A stretch of 64,000 nt of DNA from Paenibacillus plantarum (GCF_013141695.1 NZ_WHNY01000075.1:248001-312000), one strand, 5' to 3'. Positions 15,374 through 24,350 are shown, counted from the stretch's first letter. Numbers and translations: made by a program. The notes: a model not told the origin generated them from the sequence alone.

Positions 15374-15648
15374 TGGCGGAAAGAGGGATTCTTGCCTATT
15401 TTCATTCACCGGAACAAGCGGAAGGTGTTGCTTCCAAATTAAAAGCCTTGCGTGCAGTGGATGTACAGGTTGATCGTTTTACGAATGATATCGGCAGTGG
15501 AATTGAGATGTCCATGGCGGACAGCATGATTAGTCAAGATCATGAGGTCGATGCGGTGGGACTTGATATTGTATTGGCTGCAGTCATTGACGAGAAGTGT
15601 TATGAACAAGCGATCCGCGTAATTGAAACAGCTGGCGGATCGGTTTAA
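15373..15648 (+). CDS. Conserved protein of unknown function
   Basis: 91 aa, starting with RGILAYFHSPEQAEGVASKLKALR. This is an alternating alpha/beta pattern typical of small proteins that sense or mediate general stress (ferredoxin-like fold or GsmA-like). I do not recognise a named family. It overlaps the stop of the small YfhD-like gene by one base and ends 6 bp before a strong terminator, so the two genes form a short operon. Confidence 0.7.
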   Translation: MAERGILAYFHSPEQAEGVASKLKALRAVDVQVDRFTNDIGSGIEMSMADSMISQDHEVDAVGLDIVLAAVIDEKCYEQAIRVIETAGGSV

Positions 15649-15653
15649 ACAAT

Positions 15654-15708
15654 AAGCACCTGTTCCGTTGGACCTCAAGTTTCGGGGTCGACAGGACAGG
15701 TGCTTTTT
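15654..15708 (+). terminator. Intrinsic terminator
   Basis: AAGCACCTGT (15654-15663) pairs perfectly with ACAGGTGCTT (15696-15705), with inner GACC/GGTC pairing, and TTTTT follows. It lies between convergent genes and may serve both. Confidence 0.9.
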
Positions 15709-15729
15709 AACTGTGAAAGTAGTGGGTAA

Positions 15730-16536
15730 TTATTCAACACTCATCAAGTTGACGAGTTTATCCGGATAGTTCGTAATAATGCTGGACACACCAAGCGCCA
15801 ACATCCGTCTCATCATCCGTGTATCATTAACCGTCCAAACATAAACTTCTTTATGGTTATTCTCGGCTAGCCTCATGAAAGATTCATTCACAAGGGGATA
15901 GGCCGCAGAAATGACTTCATAATCAGAGCTTTTCATTAGTTGTTCGAGACCATCTGTGTTTTGGCCAACGATGAGACCAGTCTTAATGGAGGAGTTAAGC
16001 GTTTTCACCCTATGCAAAAGCTCCGTATCGAAAGAGGTCACCGTGCATTCTTTTACAAAATCATGCGATTGGATAATGTCCACTGTTTTTTGTGCAAGCT
16101 CCACTACATGGCCATTATTTTTCAACTCGATATTTAGCTTCAAATGACCTTTGGCGAGTGAAATAACTTCATCCAGCGTGGGGACATGCTCATCTTTAAA
16201 ATCCTTATGATACCAATTTCCTGCACTTGCTTGTTTGAGTTCAGTTGAGGTGACCTCCCACATGTTTTTGTTAATGCCAGTCGTCCTATATGCACTATTG
16301 TCATGCATTAGCATGACGACACCATCAGCCGTTTCTTGCACATCTAACTCCGCATATCCTGCGTGATTGGTGATGGCTTGTTGAAACGCAGCTAGTGTAT
16401 TCTCAGGAGTAGTCCCTGAACTTCCGCGATGAGCTGTAACCTGACTGTAATTATCAGCCATCATGGTTTTGGTAGTCAGTGGCGCAATAAGTGCCATTGC
16501 AAGGAAAATTGGAAGAACCATAAGTGTTTTGCGCAT
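15730..16536 (-). CDS. glpQ: Secreted glycerophosphodiester phosphodiesterase
   Basis: Hydrolyses glycerophosphodiesters (deacylated phospholipids or teichoic-acid fragments) to glycerol-3-phosphate and an alcohol. The product is 268 aa with an N-terminal signal peptide (about 1-27). GDPD motifs: AHRGSSGTTPENTLAAF (catalytic His), AELDVQETADGVVMLMHD (metal-binding Glu/Asp and second His), LNIELK, and a TIM-barrel end with VYVWTVND. The start is supported by GGAGAC on the minus strand. It is transcribed convergently to the preceding operon. With the nearby alkaline phosphatase it could serve phosphate scavenging. Confidence 0.92.
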   Translation of the reverse strand: MRKTLMVLPIFLAMALIAPLTTKTMMADNYSQVTAHRGSSGTTPENTLAAFQQAITNHAGYAELDVQETADGVVMLMHDNSAYRTTGINKNMWEVTSTELKQASAGNWYHKDFKDEHVPTLDEVISLAKGHLKLNIELKNNGHVVELAQKTVDIIQSHDFVKECTVTSFDTELLHRVKTLNSSIKTGLIVGQNTDGLEQLMKSSDYEVISAAYPLVNESFMRLAENNHKEVYVWTVNDTRMMRRMLALGVSSIITNYPDKLVNLMSVE

Positions 16537-16745
16537 AAGATGTCTCCGTTCTTACGATACATAATAATGATGACTATTTCAATGTAGCACCTAAGTGTTA
16601 GATCTGTGTTAAGAAAAATAAAAAAGCGCTTACATGAATGACTCCATTTTACCCCAGAAGCGAAGTGTAGTACAATGTTCTTTGTGAAAATAGACCTAAT
16701 GGGTTCATTTTACATAGGGAATAACCGACAGGAGGAGCAATACCG

Positions 16746-17720
16746 ATGCTTTGGCAAGAATTAACTGTATATACGACAGAAGAAGCGATTGAAATGATAA
16801 CTAACTTTGTTCATGAATTGGGAGCCGGAGGTGTTTCCATTGAAGAATCCGGTACCTTAAATAAAGAGAGAGATACGTCGTTTGGTCAATTATACGAAAC
16901 GCCATTTAACGATATCCCGGAAGGTAGAGCTGTAATCAAAGGTTACTTCTACCATGGCACCGACATGGAGCCCGTTTTGGCAAATTTGAAGGCGTCTGTG
17001 GAACAATTGGCGGATTTTGATATTGATACGGGGAATCCGACGTTTGAGGTTGTTGAAGTCGATGATGAAGACTGGGCGCATGCATGGAAAACATATTTTA
17101 AACCGATTCGCGTATCCGATCGCTTGACGATTAAACCTACATGGGAAGAATACACGGCTTCTCCAGGTGAATTAATCTTGGAACTCGACCCGGGTATGGC
17201 GTTCGGGACAGGTACACATGCCACAACGTCACTTTGTTTGAAAACGTTGGAGAAGGTACTTCAGCCAGGTGACGATGTGATCGATGTGGGAACTGGCTCA
17301 GGAATTCTTTCCATTGCAGCTGCTAAGCTTGGTGCGAAGCATGTACTTGCAGTGGATTTGGATCCCGTAGCGGTTACAAGTGCGTTGGATAATACGAAGC
17401 AAAATCAACTCGAAGAACAAATTACTGTGAAACTTAGTGATCTTCTTGGCGTACTTAAAGAAAACGAGTCCGAAGGGGATGCAGGATTAGGTGTTTCCAT
17501 TCCTGTTCAGCTCGTTGTTGCGAATATTTTGGCTGAGGTTATTGTCATGTTCGTTGATGATGTGTACGAGGTGTTGCAGCAAGGCGGATATTACATAACT
17601 TCAGGGATCATAACGAACAAAGAAGCGGATGTAGAAAAAGCACTGGTTGCAGCTAAATTCACGATCGTAGAGAAAAACTATGATTCGAATTGGGTTGTGA
17701 TCGTAGCTAGAAAGCTGTAG
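16746..17720 (+). CDS. prmA: Ribosomal protein L11 methyltransferase PrmA
   Basis: SAM-dependent trimethylation of ribosomal protein L11. The product is 324 aa. An N-terminal substrate-recognition domain (WQELTVYTTEEAIEMI ... DEDWAHAWKTYFKP) is followed by the catalytic domain with LELDPGMAFGTGTHATT, DVGTGSGILSIAAAKLG (SAM motif I) and VVANILAEV (NxLA/NILA). A strong GGAGGAG precedes the ATG. A possible promoter is TTTACC (16648) with TACAAT (16671-16676). In B. subtilis prmA follows dnaJ directly; here about 7 kb intervenes. Confidence 0.97.
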   Translation: MLWQELTVYTTEEAIEMITNFVHELGAGGVSIEESGTLNKERDTSFGQLYETPFNDIPEGRAVIKGYFYHGTDMEPVLANLKASVEQLADFDIDTGNPTFEVVEVDDEDWAHAWKTYFKPIRVSDRLTIKPTWEEYTASPGELILELDPGMAFGTGTHATTSLCLKTLEKVLQPGDDVIDVGTGSGILSIAAAKLGAKHVLAVDLDPVAVTSALDNTKQNQLEEQITVKLSDLLGVLKENESEGDAGLGVSIPVQLVVANILAEVIVMFVDDVYEVLQQGGYYITSGIITNKEADVEKALVAAKFTIVEKNYDSNWVVIVARKL

Positions 17721-17730
17721 GTGTTGGCTC

Positions 17731-18402
17731 ATGGGAGGCTTATTATTTTACGATTGGAGCACGTTGCCGTTTGTGATATTGGTACTTGTGCTTTCGTTTA
17801 CGATTCATGAATGGGCGCATGCGTATAGCGCCTATAAATTAGGAGATGATACGGCTTATAAATTTGGTCGGGTTTCGTTGAATCCGATGGTCCATTTGGA
17901 CCTTTTTGGGACGATTATGCTATTAATTGCTGGTTTTGGTTGGGCAAAACCGGTGCCTGTAAACCGTGGGAATTTCAAGCGTCCCCGCTTGTTTGGGATT
18001 ATAGTGACTGCGGCTGGGCCGATTAGCAACTTAGTTTTGGCCTTTATTACTTTATTTATTTTTGCGCTATTCCAGAAATATGGGTGGCTAGATGGGATGT
18101 CCAAGGGAAGCGCAGATGCGATTGTTCTGTTCTTGCAGCTGATGTTGAAGATTAATATAACACTATTTATGTTCAATTTAATTCCAATTCCACCGCTTGA
18201 CGGTTATCGAATTATTCAAGATTTGGTAAACCTCAGGTATACGGAGGCACTTCAAAAATTTGAACAATGGGCATCAGTCATTTTCCTCTTAGTTGTATTT
18301 ATTGGCCCATTGCGTCGAGTTACATTAGATCCATACCTACGTTTAGGTGATGACATTATTAACCAATTTGCGATTGTGATTACTTCCATATTGGGCATGT
18401 AA
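17731..18402 (+). CDS. Site-2 protease-type membrane metallopeptidase (M50)
   Basis: Polytopic zinc peptidase of the M50B/YwhC type, 223 aa with five to six membrane segments. The HEWAH motif (HExxH, about residue 26) and the second metal site NLIPIPPLDGYRI (about 148-160) are both intact, so activity is likely. There is no PDZ domain, unlike RseP/RasP, so it belongs to the small S2P group of unknown substrate. It starts 10 bp after prmA and probably shares its transcript. Confidence 0.9.
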   Translation: MGGLLFYDWSTLPFVILVLVLSFTIHEWAHAYSAYKLGDDTAYKFGRVSLNPMVHLDLFGTIMLLIAGFGWAKPVPVNRGNFKRPRLFGIIVTAAGPISNLVLAFITLFIFALFQKYGWLDGMSKGSADAIVLFLQLMLKINITLFMFNLIPIPPLDGYRIIQDLVNLRYTEALQKFEQWASVIFLLVVFIGPLRRVTLDPYLRLGDDIINQFAIVITSILGM

Positions 18403-18525
18403 CCTCACCAGATAGTTCTATATGGATTTTCGGACTCAAACGAGGTATGATGGTGTGTGGAAGTTCTACCTACCACAAGCTGTTCAAATGAAGTTCACAT
18501 GAACGAAGATAGAGAGGCTTTGACT

Positions 18526-19293
18526 ATGCAACGTTATTTTCTTCCGCCCCAGCAGTTCCATCCTTCTACACAAACAGTCACCATTGAGGGTGACGACGCT
18601 CATCATCTAGGTCGCGTCATGCGAGCAGAAGTAGGAGATCAAGTGATCTGCAGCAATGGCGTGGATCGTGAGGTGCTCGTTCGGATCACTCATCTGGATA
18701 AGGGAGCTGTTACCGCGGAAATCGTGGAAGAGCTCGCGATGGATGCGGAAGCGTCAGTTGACGTATGGATTGCACAGAGCTTACCCAAAGGCGATAAGAT
18801 GGAGCTTATTATTCAAAAAGGGACCGAGATCGGGGCAGCCCGGTTTCTTCCTTTTTTATCGGAACGAACCATTGTACAGTACGATGCGAAGAAAGAAGCT
18901 AAGCGCACGGAGCGCTGGCAGAAAATCGCGAAAGAAGCGGCAGAGCAAGCCCATCGCAACCGTGTGCCGCAGATTGAATCCGTCTACGCATGGAAGCAAC
19001 TGTTACAACGGGCGAAGGAAGCGGATGTCGCTTGGATTTGTTATGAGAAAGAAGATGGTCAACAACTGAAACCTGCGATTCAGTCCGCGATATCAGCAGG
19101 GCAAATTGCACCAGGTAAGCAAGTGTTGATTGCGGTAGGCCCCGAGGGTGGATTCACAGAGCAAGAAATTAAGCAAGCTGAAGAAGCTGGCTTTCGCTCG
19201 GTTTCGCTGGGGAATCGTATTTTACGGACGGAGACGGCTGCAATGGTCGGCCTTACGTGTCTGTTCTATGAAACCGGAGAAATGGGAGGATAA
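18526..19293 (+). CDS. rsmE: 16S rRNA m3U1498 methyltransferase RsmE
   Basis: SPOUT-class methyltransferase for U1498 of 16S rRNA. The product is 255 aa. An N-terminal PUA-like domain (QRYFLPPQ ... AHHLGRVMRAEVGDQVICSNG) is followed by the knotted SAM-binding domain with IQKGTEIGAARFLPF, AVGPEGGFTEQE and LGNRILRTETAAMVGL. ATG at 18526 follows AGAGAGG; the frame is open upstream to 18457, but those residues are not family-like. It lies 7 bp upstream of mtaB, as in Bacillus (yqeU-yqeV). Confidence 0.96.
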   Translation: MQRYFLPPQQFHPSTQTVTIEGDDAHHLGRVMRAEVGDQVICSNGVDREVLVRITHLDKGAVTAEIVEELAMDAEASVDVWIAQSLPKGDKMELIIQKGTEIGAARFLPFLSERTIVQYDAKKEAKRTERWQKIAKEAAEQAHRNRVPQIESVYAWKQLLQRAKEADVAWICYEKEDGQQLKPAIQSAISAGQIAPGKQVLIAVGPEGGFTEQEIKQAEEAGFRSVSLGNRILRTETAAMVGLTCLFYETGEMGG

Positions 19294-19299
19294 GCGAAA

Positions 19300-20634
19300 A
19301 TGGCAACGGTAGCGTTTCATACACTAGGATGTAAAGTAAACTTTTATGATACAGAAGCAATTTGGCAGCTTTTCAAAAATGAGGGCTATGATCAAGTCGA
19401 TTTCGAAAATACTGCGGATGTCTACGTAATTAACACATGTACAGTAACGAACACGGGGGATAAGAAAAGTCGCCAAATGATTCGTCGTGCGATTCGTCGT
19501 AATCCAGAAGCAATCGTTGCTGTAACAGGCTGTTATGCGCAGACGTCACCAGCTGAAATTATGGCGATTCCAGGTGTGGACATGGTGATCGGGACGCAGG
19601 ATCGTGAGAGAATCATTCCGCTTGTGAAGCAATTTGAGTCGGATCGTCAACCGATTAACGCTGTTCGCAACATCATGAAAACACGCACTTTCGAAGAATT
19701 GGACGTGCCTGATTTTGCTGATCGTACAAGGGCTTTTCTGAAAATTCAGGAAGGCTGCAACAATTTCTGTACCTTCTGCATTATTCCATGGTCACGTGGA
19801 CTCATGCGCAGTCGGGAACCGCAAAGCGTAATTGCCCAAGCGGAGCAACTGGTTGCAGCAGGCTATCAAGAAATCGTACTCACAGGTATTCATACTGGGG
19901 GCTATGGCGAAGATATTGAAGACTACAGCTTGGCGAAGCTTCTGAAGGATTTGGATAAAGTGGAAGGCTTGAAGCGCATTCGGATTTCTTCGATTGAAGC
20001 TAGCCAAATTACAGATGAAGTGATTGACGTTCTGAAATCCTCGGACAAAATGTGCCGTCATCTGCATATCCCATTGCAAGCGGGGGATGATCAAGTGCTT
20101 GCGCGTATGCGTCGGAAATATACGACTGCTGAGTTCGCTCGTAAAATTGAGCGTCTGCACGAAATTATGCCAGACGTCGCCATCACGACGGATGTTATTG
20201 TTGGTTTCCCAGGTGAAACAGAAGAGATGTTCCGTGACGGTTACAAGTTTATGGAGCAAATGAAGTTCTCCGAAATGCACGTTTTCCCTTACTCCAAGCG
20301 GACAGGTACACCTGCTGCACGGATGGAGGATCAAGTGGATGAAGAAATCAAAAATGCGCGTGTTCACGAACTCATTGATCTATCTGAGAAAATGCAATTA
20401 GCCTACGCGCAGAAATTTGTTGGGCAAGTGTTGGAAGTCATTCCTGAACGCACCTACAAAGGCGCTCCAGATAGCGGATTGTATAGTGGTTATTCCGATA
20501 ACTATGTGCAGTTAGTTTTTGATGGATCGGAAGATATGATCGGTCAAGTATGCCGTGTGAAGGTTACGGAAGCCGGTGTCAATGAAAGCAAGGGTCAACT
20601 CGTACGCATTCTTGAAGGCGTAGTGAATTTGTAA
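19300..20634 (+). CDS. mtaB: tRNA t6A37 methylthiotransferase MtaB
   Basis: Radical SAM enzyme that adds a methylthio group to t6A37 of tRNA. The product is 444 aa. Three parts: the UPF0004 domain with three cluster cysteines (TLGCKVN, NTCTVT, GCYAQ), the radical SAM domain with C-x3-C-x2-C in EGCNNFCTFCIIPW, and a C-terminal TRAM domain (about 380-440). It matches MtaB/YqeV rather than MiaB in its N-terminus (GCKVNFYDTEA). It follows GGGAGG. Confidence 0.95.
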   Translation: MATVAFHTLGCKVNFYDTEAIWQLFKNEGYDQVDFENTADVYVINTCTVTNTGDKKSRQMIRRAIRRNPEAIVAVTGCYAQTSPAEIMAIPGVDMVIGTQDRERIIPLVKQFESDRQPINAVRNIMKTRTFEELDVPDFADRTRAFLKIQEGCNNFCTFCIIPWSRGLMRSREPQSVIAQAEQLVAAGYQEIVLTGIHTGGYGEDIEDYSLAKLLKDLDKVEGLKRIRISSIEASQITDEVIDVLKSSDKMCRHLHIPLQAGDDQVLARMRRKYTTAEFARKIERLHEIMPDVAITTDVIVGFPGETEEMFRDGYKFMEQMKFSEMHVFPYSKRTGTPAARMEDQVDEEIKNARVHELIDLSEKMQLAYAQKFVGQVLEVIPERTYKGAPDSGLYSGYSDNYVQLVFDGSEDMIGQVCRVKVTEAGVNESKGQLVRILEGVVNL

Positions 20635-20657
20635 GTGAAGTTGCAAGGCAATTACCC

Positions 20658-20705
20658 ACCTCTACGCGTGGTCGTTCCTTTTGAATGACTGCGATAGAGG
20701 TTTTC
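20658..20705 (+). terminator. Intrinsic terminator after mtaB
   Basis: ACCTCTACGC (20658-20667) pairs with GCG and TAGAGGT (20691-20701), with inner GTCGTTC/GAATGAC, and TTTTC follows. Confidence 0.7.
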
Positions 20706-20766
20706 TCGATTACACGGGAGCTTAGGGATAAGGATGAAATGACTAAATCAGATGAGGTGCTTCATA

Positions 20767-21447
20767 ATGACATTGAACGCGAAAGAAATTGCTAGTTATA
20801 TTGACCATACGTTATTAAAAGCAGATGCAAGCACAGCGGCAATTCACAAATTGTGTGAGGAAGCTGCGCAGCATCAATTTTTCAGTGTGTGTGTGAATTC
20901 TCAGTTTGTGGCAACAGCTGCCAAAGCTTTGGAAGGGACTGGCGTTAAGGTTGCAGCGGTAGTTGGCTTCCCACTTGGCGCGAGCTTAAGTGAGGTTAAA
21001 GCGTTCGAAGCGGCAAAAGCTGTGGAAAATGGCGCTGCTGAAATCGATACCGTCTTGCCAATTGGATTGCTTTTGGAAGGACAACTGGATGCGGTTCGTT
21101 CCGATATCAAGCAAGTCGTGGATGCGGTAAAAGGTAAAGCTATCGTTAAAGTGATCATGGAAACAGGTTTCCTGAATGATGAGCAGAAAGCAACAGCTTG
21201 TCGACTTTCGGAAGAAGCTGGGGCTCATTTCGTGAAAACATCGACTGGTTTTGGACCTGGTGGAGCTACGGTAGAAGATGTTCGCTTAATGCGTCAACAT
21301 GTATCCAGTACGATTGGCGTTAAAGCTTCTGGTGGTGTTCGCGATGTAGAGACAGCGATTGCGATGATTGAAGCAGGAGCAACGAGATTAGGGACTAGCT
21401 CCGGTGTAGCTATTGTGAACGGAACTCAAGGCGCTTCCACATACTAA
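20767..21447 (+). CDS. deoC: Deoxyribose-phosphate aldolase
   Basis: Class I aldolase cleaving 2-deoxyribose-5-phosphate to glyceraldehyde-3-phosphate and acetaldehyde in deoxynucleoside catabolism. The product is 226 aa. Motifs: YIDHTLLKADA, GFPLG, the substrate-binding/catalytic Lys in AIVKVIMETGFL, the Schiff-base Lys in FVKTSTGFGPGGAT, and VKASGGVR. ATG at 20767 follows GAGGTG. Its last 38 bp overlap the 3' end of the convergent Na/Pi transporter gene. Confidence 0.96.
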   Translation: MTLNAKEIASYIDHTLLKADASTAAIHKLCEEAAQHQFFSVCVNSQFVATAAKALEGTGVKVAAVVGFPLGASLSEVKAFEAAKAVENGAAEIDTVLPIGLLLEGQLDAVRSDIKQVVDAVKGKAIVKVIMETGFLNDEQKATACRLSEEAGAHFVKTSTGFGPGGATVEDVRLMRQHVSSTIGVKASGGVRDVETAIAMIEAGATRLGTSSGVAIVNGTQGASTY

Positions 21448-22417
21448 GATAGCAGAGAGGCAGCGCAACTAGGGAGCCTACGATGTTGAAAATGGTTTGG
21501 GAACGGGCAATCTGTGAAGCGGCGTCATCAGCAAGTAGTCCTGAAAGACTAACGAGCACATGAATAAAAGGATAAAAGAGGATCGCGCCTCCCACATTCA
21601 GCAGCACATGCGACCAGGCGACATAACGCCCGGCGCGTGAGCTGCTCATGCCAGCGATCACGGCAGTGACACAGGTGCCAACGTTGGCACCGATGGTAAT
21701 GGCAACCCCGAGCTCGACGGGGATAGCCCCTGTGGCGGCGAGACTCATCGCCATCGCTATGACGGCTGCGCTGCTGTGCACGAGCGCAGTCACCGCTGCG
21801 CCTGCGAGGATGCCCCAGAGCAGGCTCGTTTGCGCCTGGTGCACGAACCAGGCGAATAGACCGCGGGACTGCAGCGCAGGCCCGATGGTTTGCATGATCT
21901 CGATGCCGAGCAGCACGAGAGAGAAGCCAGCCACCGCCAGCGAGCCGTAGCGGACGCTGCGCAGCCATTGGCGGCCGCCGTGCCCAGCGGCGGTCTGATC
22001 TAGGCCAAGCCCTTGCGCTGCAGGCGGCAAGGGCCCTGCCAGCCAGCTCGCCAGCCAAACGCTGGCGCTGGCGATTAGGATCGGCACACCGATGCCACCC
22101 AAGCTGAGCCCGATCAGCTCAGTGGTGAGGCACGTGCCGATGTTCGTTCCGAGAATCACGCCTAGTGTTCTCGGGAAGGACAGGACGCCAGCGCCGACGA
22201 GGCCGATGGCGATGACTGTGATGGCGGTGCTGCTCTGCAGCGCCGCAGTGAGCACGGTGCCGGTGAGAAGACCGCGCACCGGTGTTCGGGTAAACCGCTC
22301 CAGCCACAGCTGGAGGCGGGGGCCAGCCCAGGTCTGAAGCGAGGTTTCCATTAGCTTCATTCCGAACAGAAACAAGATAAAGCCTGTAGCAACAGGCAAG
22401 ATAATAGCATGAATCAT
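21410..22417 (-). CDS. Na+/phosphate cotransporter family protein (YqeW-like)
   Basis: Polytopic sodium-dependent phosphate transporter of the NptA/PNaS family, 335 aa. It has the two QSS-type inverted repeats, LQSSTAITVIAIGLVGAG and VHSSAAVIAMAMSLAATG, and GTNIGTC / GANVGTC after each. Minus-strand ATG at 22417 follows AAGGAG with 8-nt spacing. The interior (about 21590-22350) is conspicuously GC-rich. The C-terminal 12 codons lie inside deoC. A Na/Pi gene also follows mtaB in B. subtilis. Confidence 0.9.
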   Translation of the reverse strand: MIHAIILPVATGFILFLFGMKLMETSLQTWAGPRLQLWLERFTRTPVRGLLTGTVLTAALQSSTAITVIAIGLVGAGVLSFPRTLGVILGTNIGTCLTTELIGLSLGGIGVPILIASASVWLASWLAGPLPPAAQGLGLDQTAAGHGGRQWLRSVRYGSLAVAGFSLVLLGIEIMQTIGPALQSRGLFAWFVHQAQTSLLWGILAGAAVTALVHSSAAVIAMAMSLAATGAIPVELGVAITIGANVGTCVTAVIAGMSSSRAGRYVAWSHVLLNVGGAILFYPFIHVLVSLSGLLADDAASQIARSQTIFNIVGSLVALPLCYLSMWKRLEFRSQ

Positions 22418-22536
22418 GAGAAGTTCTCCTTTTCGTGAGCGTACGACGTTTTCAACCAATATATGTGACCGTAAAGACAAGCATGACAAGCCAGATGGTA
22501 TAGGTGAACGGTTTCACGCAAAGGACGGCTAAAATA

Positions 22537-23910
22537 ATGGCAGCAGTATTTTTACATAAGAAACGCAAACCCCGATTGGAGCAAGGACATCCGTGGGTGT
22601 ATAAGAGTGAAATTGAGCGTACGGATGGGGACATTGTGCCTGGACAGCTCGTATCCGTTCAGAATCACCTAGGCAAATATCTGGCAACCGGTTATTACAA
22701 CGAAGCTTCACAGCTTACGGTACGTATTGTATCGTATAGCCCGATTGAGGCGATGACGAAGGAGTTTTTCGTCGAAAGATTCACACGTTGTTTCCTACAT
22801 CGCCAGCGCTTTGTGAAAGGAGCGCAGTCGTATCGTCTGGTATATGGGGAAGCTGATTTCCTACCAGGACTTATTGTTGATAAATTCGAGAACACATTGG
22901 TTGTTCAACTTTTGACTTTGGGAATGGACCTGTGCCGAGACCATATCGTGGAAGCGCTGGTACAAGTTATGAAGCCAGTAGGGATCTACGAACGAAGTGA
23001 CGTTTCCATTCGTGAACTGGAAGGTCTGAAACAGACAAAGGGACTTTTGTATGGCGATTGTGCGAAGCATGTTGATATTTTAGAAAATGGCCTTCGCATT
23101 CGCGTTGATATTGAGGAAGGACAGAAGACAGGTTACTTCTTCGACCAACGTGAGAATCGAGCGGCGATCGCTCCTTTGATGACTGGCTGGGGTCACCGCA
23201 GCGGCATCAATTTGACGGAAGTCGAAGAGAATGGTGTAACGCAAATGCTCCCAGTAAACGCGAATGGCAAAGTAGTTACGTTTCCTCTGTGGGACGGCGC
23301 TTCGGTGTTGGAATGTTTCTCTCATACAGGAAGCTTCACACTTAATGCTTGTCAATTTGGAGCAAAAAAAGTAACGTGCCTCGATATCTCCGAGCATGCG
23401 ATTGAAAGTGCGCGTACGAACGTTGCGTTGAATGGCTTCGAGGATCGCGTCGAATTCGTCGTCGCGGATGCATTTGAGTACTTGCGTACGCAGGTGAAGG
23501 GCTTGGATGAGCGCAAGCTTCGCTCTGTGGCTGGTGCAGCAGGACAGGTCAAAATAGACACCTCGAAGCCTGTAGGTTCAGGTGGGCGCACTTGGGACGT
23601 AGTTATTCTAGATCCACCGGCCTTCGCTAAGACCAAAAGTGCGGTAGAAGGGGCTTGCCGCGGCTATAAGGACATCAATTTGCACGGGATGAAGCTTGTG
23701 AATGAAGGGGGCTATCTCGTCACAGCAAGCTGTTCGTACCACATGCATCCAGAGTTATTCCTTGAAACGATTCATGCAGCGGCAACGGATGCAGGCAAGC
23801 TTCTACGCTTAATTGAGTTCCGTGGCGCAGGGATGGATCACCCGCGTATTCTAGGCGTGGATGAAGGACATTATTTGAAGTTTGCGATTTTTGAAGTGCG
23901 CAGCAAATAA
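22537..23910 (+). CDS. RlmI-like class I rRNA methyltransferase with inserts
   Basis: Predicted 23S rRNA cytosine-5 methyltransferase of the RlmI/YwbD family. The product is 457 aa, longer than the usual roughly 395. The N-terminal PUA domain (LEQGHPWVYKSEI ... PGQLV) is followed by the central EEHA-type domain and the catalytic Rossmann domain: GYFFDQRENRA, VLECFSHTGSFTLNA, VILDPPAFAKTK, LVTASCSYHM. Two inserts are visible: about 40 residues between RENRAAIAPLM and the SAM motif, and about 30 before the DPPAFAK motif. ATG at 22537 was chosen; the ribosome-binding site (AAGGACGG) is modest. Confidence 0.85.
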   Translation: MAAVFLHKKRKPRLEQGHPWVYKSEIERTDGDIVPGQLVSVQNHLGKYLATGYYNEASQLTVRIVSYSPIEAMTKEFFVERFTRCFLHRQRFVKGAQSYRLVYGEADFLPGLIVDKFENTLVVQLLTLGMDLCRDHIVEALVQVMKPVGIYERSDVSIRELEGLKQTKGLLYGDCAKHVDILENGLRIRVDIEEGQKTGYFFDQRENRAAIAPLMTGWGHRSGINLTEVEENGVTQMLPVNANGKVVTFPLWDGASVLECFSHTGSFTLNACQFGAKKVTCLDISEHAIESARTNVALNGFEDRVEFVVADAFEYLRTQVKGLDERKLRSVAGAAGQVKIDTSKPVGSGGRTWDVVILDPPAFAKTKSAVEGACRGYKDINLHGMKLVNEGGYLVTASCSYHMHPELFLETIHAAATDAGKLLRLIEFRGAGMDHPRILGVDEGHYLKFAIFEVRSK

Positions 23911-23919
23911 AGGTGAAGT

Positions 23920-23952
23920 AAGCAAAGTCGGTTAATCTGGCTTTGCTTTTTT
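23920..23952 (+). terminator. Intrinsic terminator
   Basis: AAGCAAAGTC (23920-23929) pairs with GGCTTTGCTT (23939-23948), and a run of six T follows. Confidence 0.9.
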
Positions 23953-24214
23953 GTTGCGTAGGCAGAGGATTCATAGTCGAATTGTCTCACAAGTGTCCGA
24001 TTTTTCTACTAGAATAAGTTCAGATTACTCTTCTGGCATCTATTAGTCCGAAAATGCCGAATTATTCCCACTGTCTGTTTCAAAAATTCTAAAATAGTCC
24101 TAAAAAGCCTAACTAAATCGACTCAAATAACTGTCACATGGGGAAAAATGGTAAATAGTTCGGCAGAATCGGACTACTGGACTGTTATTACAAGTAAATC
24201 TTGTATTAATTCGG
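23953..24214. other. AT-rich non-coding flank left of the insertion sequence
   Basis: I see no gene. The stretch carries several ACTGT/AACTGT-containing segments and a 24-bp block at 24047-24070 (TCCGAAAAT...TCCCA). A similar block occurs in the non-coding gap before yqfC (50551-50573), which suggests a dispersed intergenic repeat family. Confidence 0.4.
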
Positions 24215-24219
24215 ATAAA
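24215..24219. repeat. Left target-site duplication of the IS
   Basis: ATAAA directly before the left terminal inverted repeat; the same five bases follow the right end at 26115-26119. Confidence 0.7.
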
Positions 24220-24312
24220 GAGACTGTCGATTAATTCTCGAATTTCATCTCTCCAAAATCCCAATAAAATAACGTGTTTACTTCTGTTTTCTCTCTAATA
24301 CTCCCTCATACA

Positions 24313-24321
24313 TGGTATAAT
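24313..24321 (+). promoter_or_regulatory. Extended -10 promoter of the transposase gene
   Basis: TGGTATAAT matches the extended -10 (TGnTATAAT). No clear -35 is present at 17 bp. It lies 30 bp upstream of the transposase start. Confidence 0.6.
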
Positions 24322-24350
24322 ATAAATAGTTGTGAGAGGGGGCGTTGTTT

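Noticed and set aside
21549..22058. Minus-strand frame overlapping the Na/Pi transporter
   Set aside because: Alternative reading of the GC-rich interior; the other frame carries the QSS and GTNIGTC transporter motifs.
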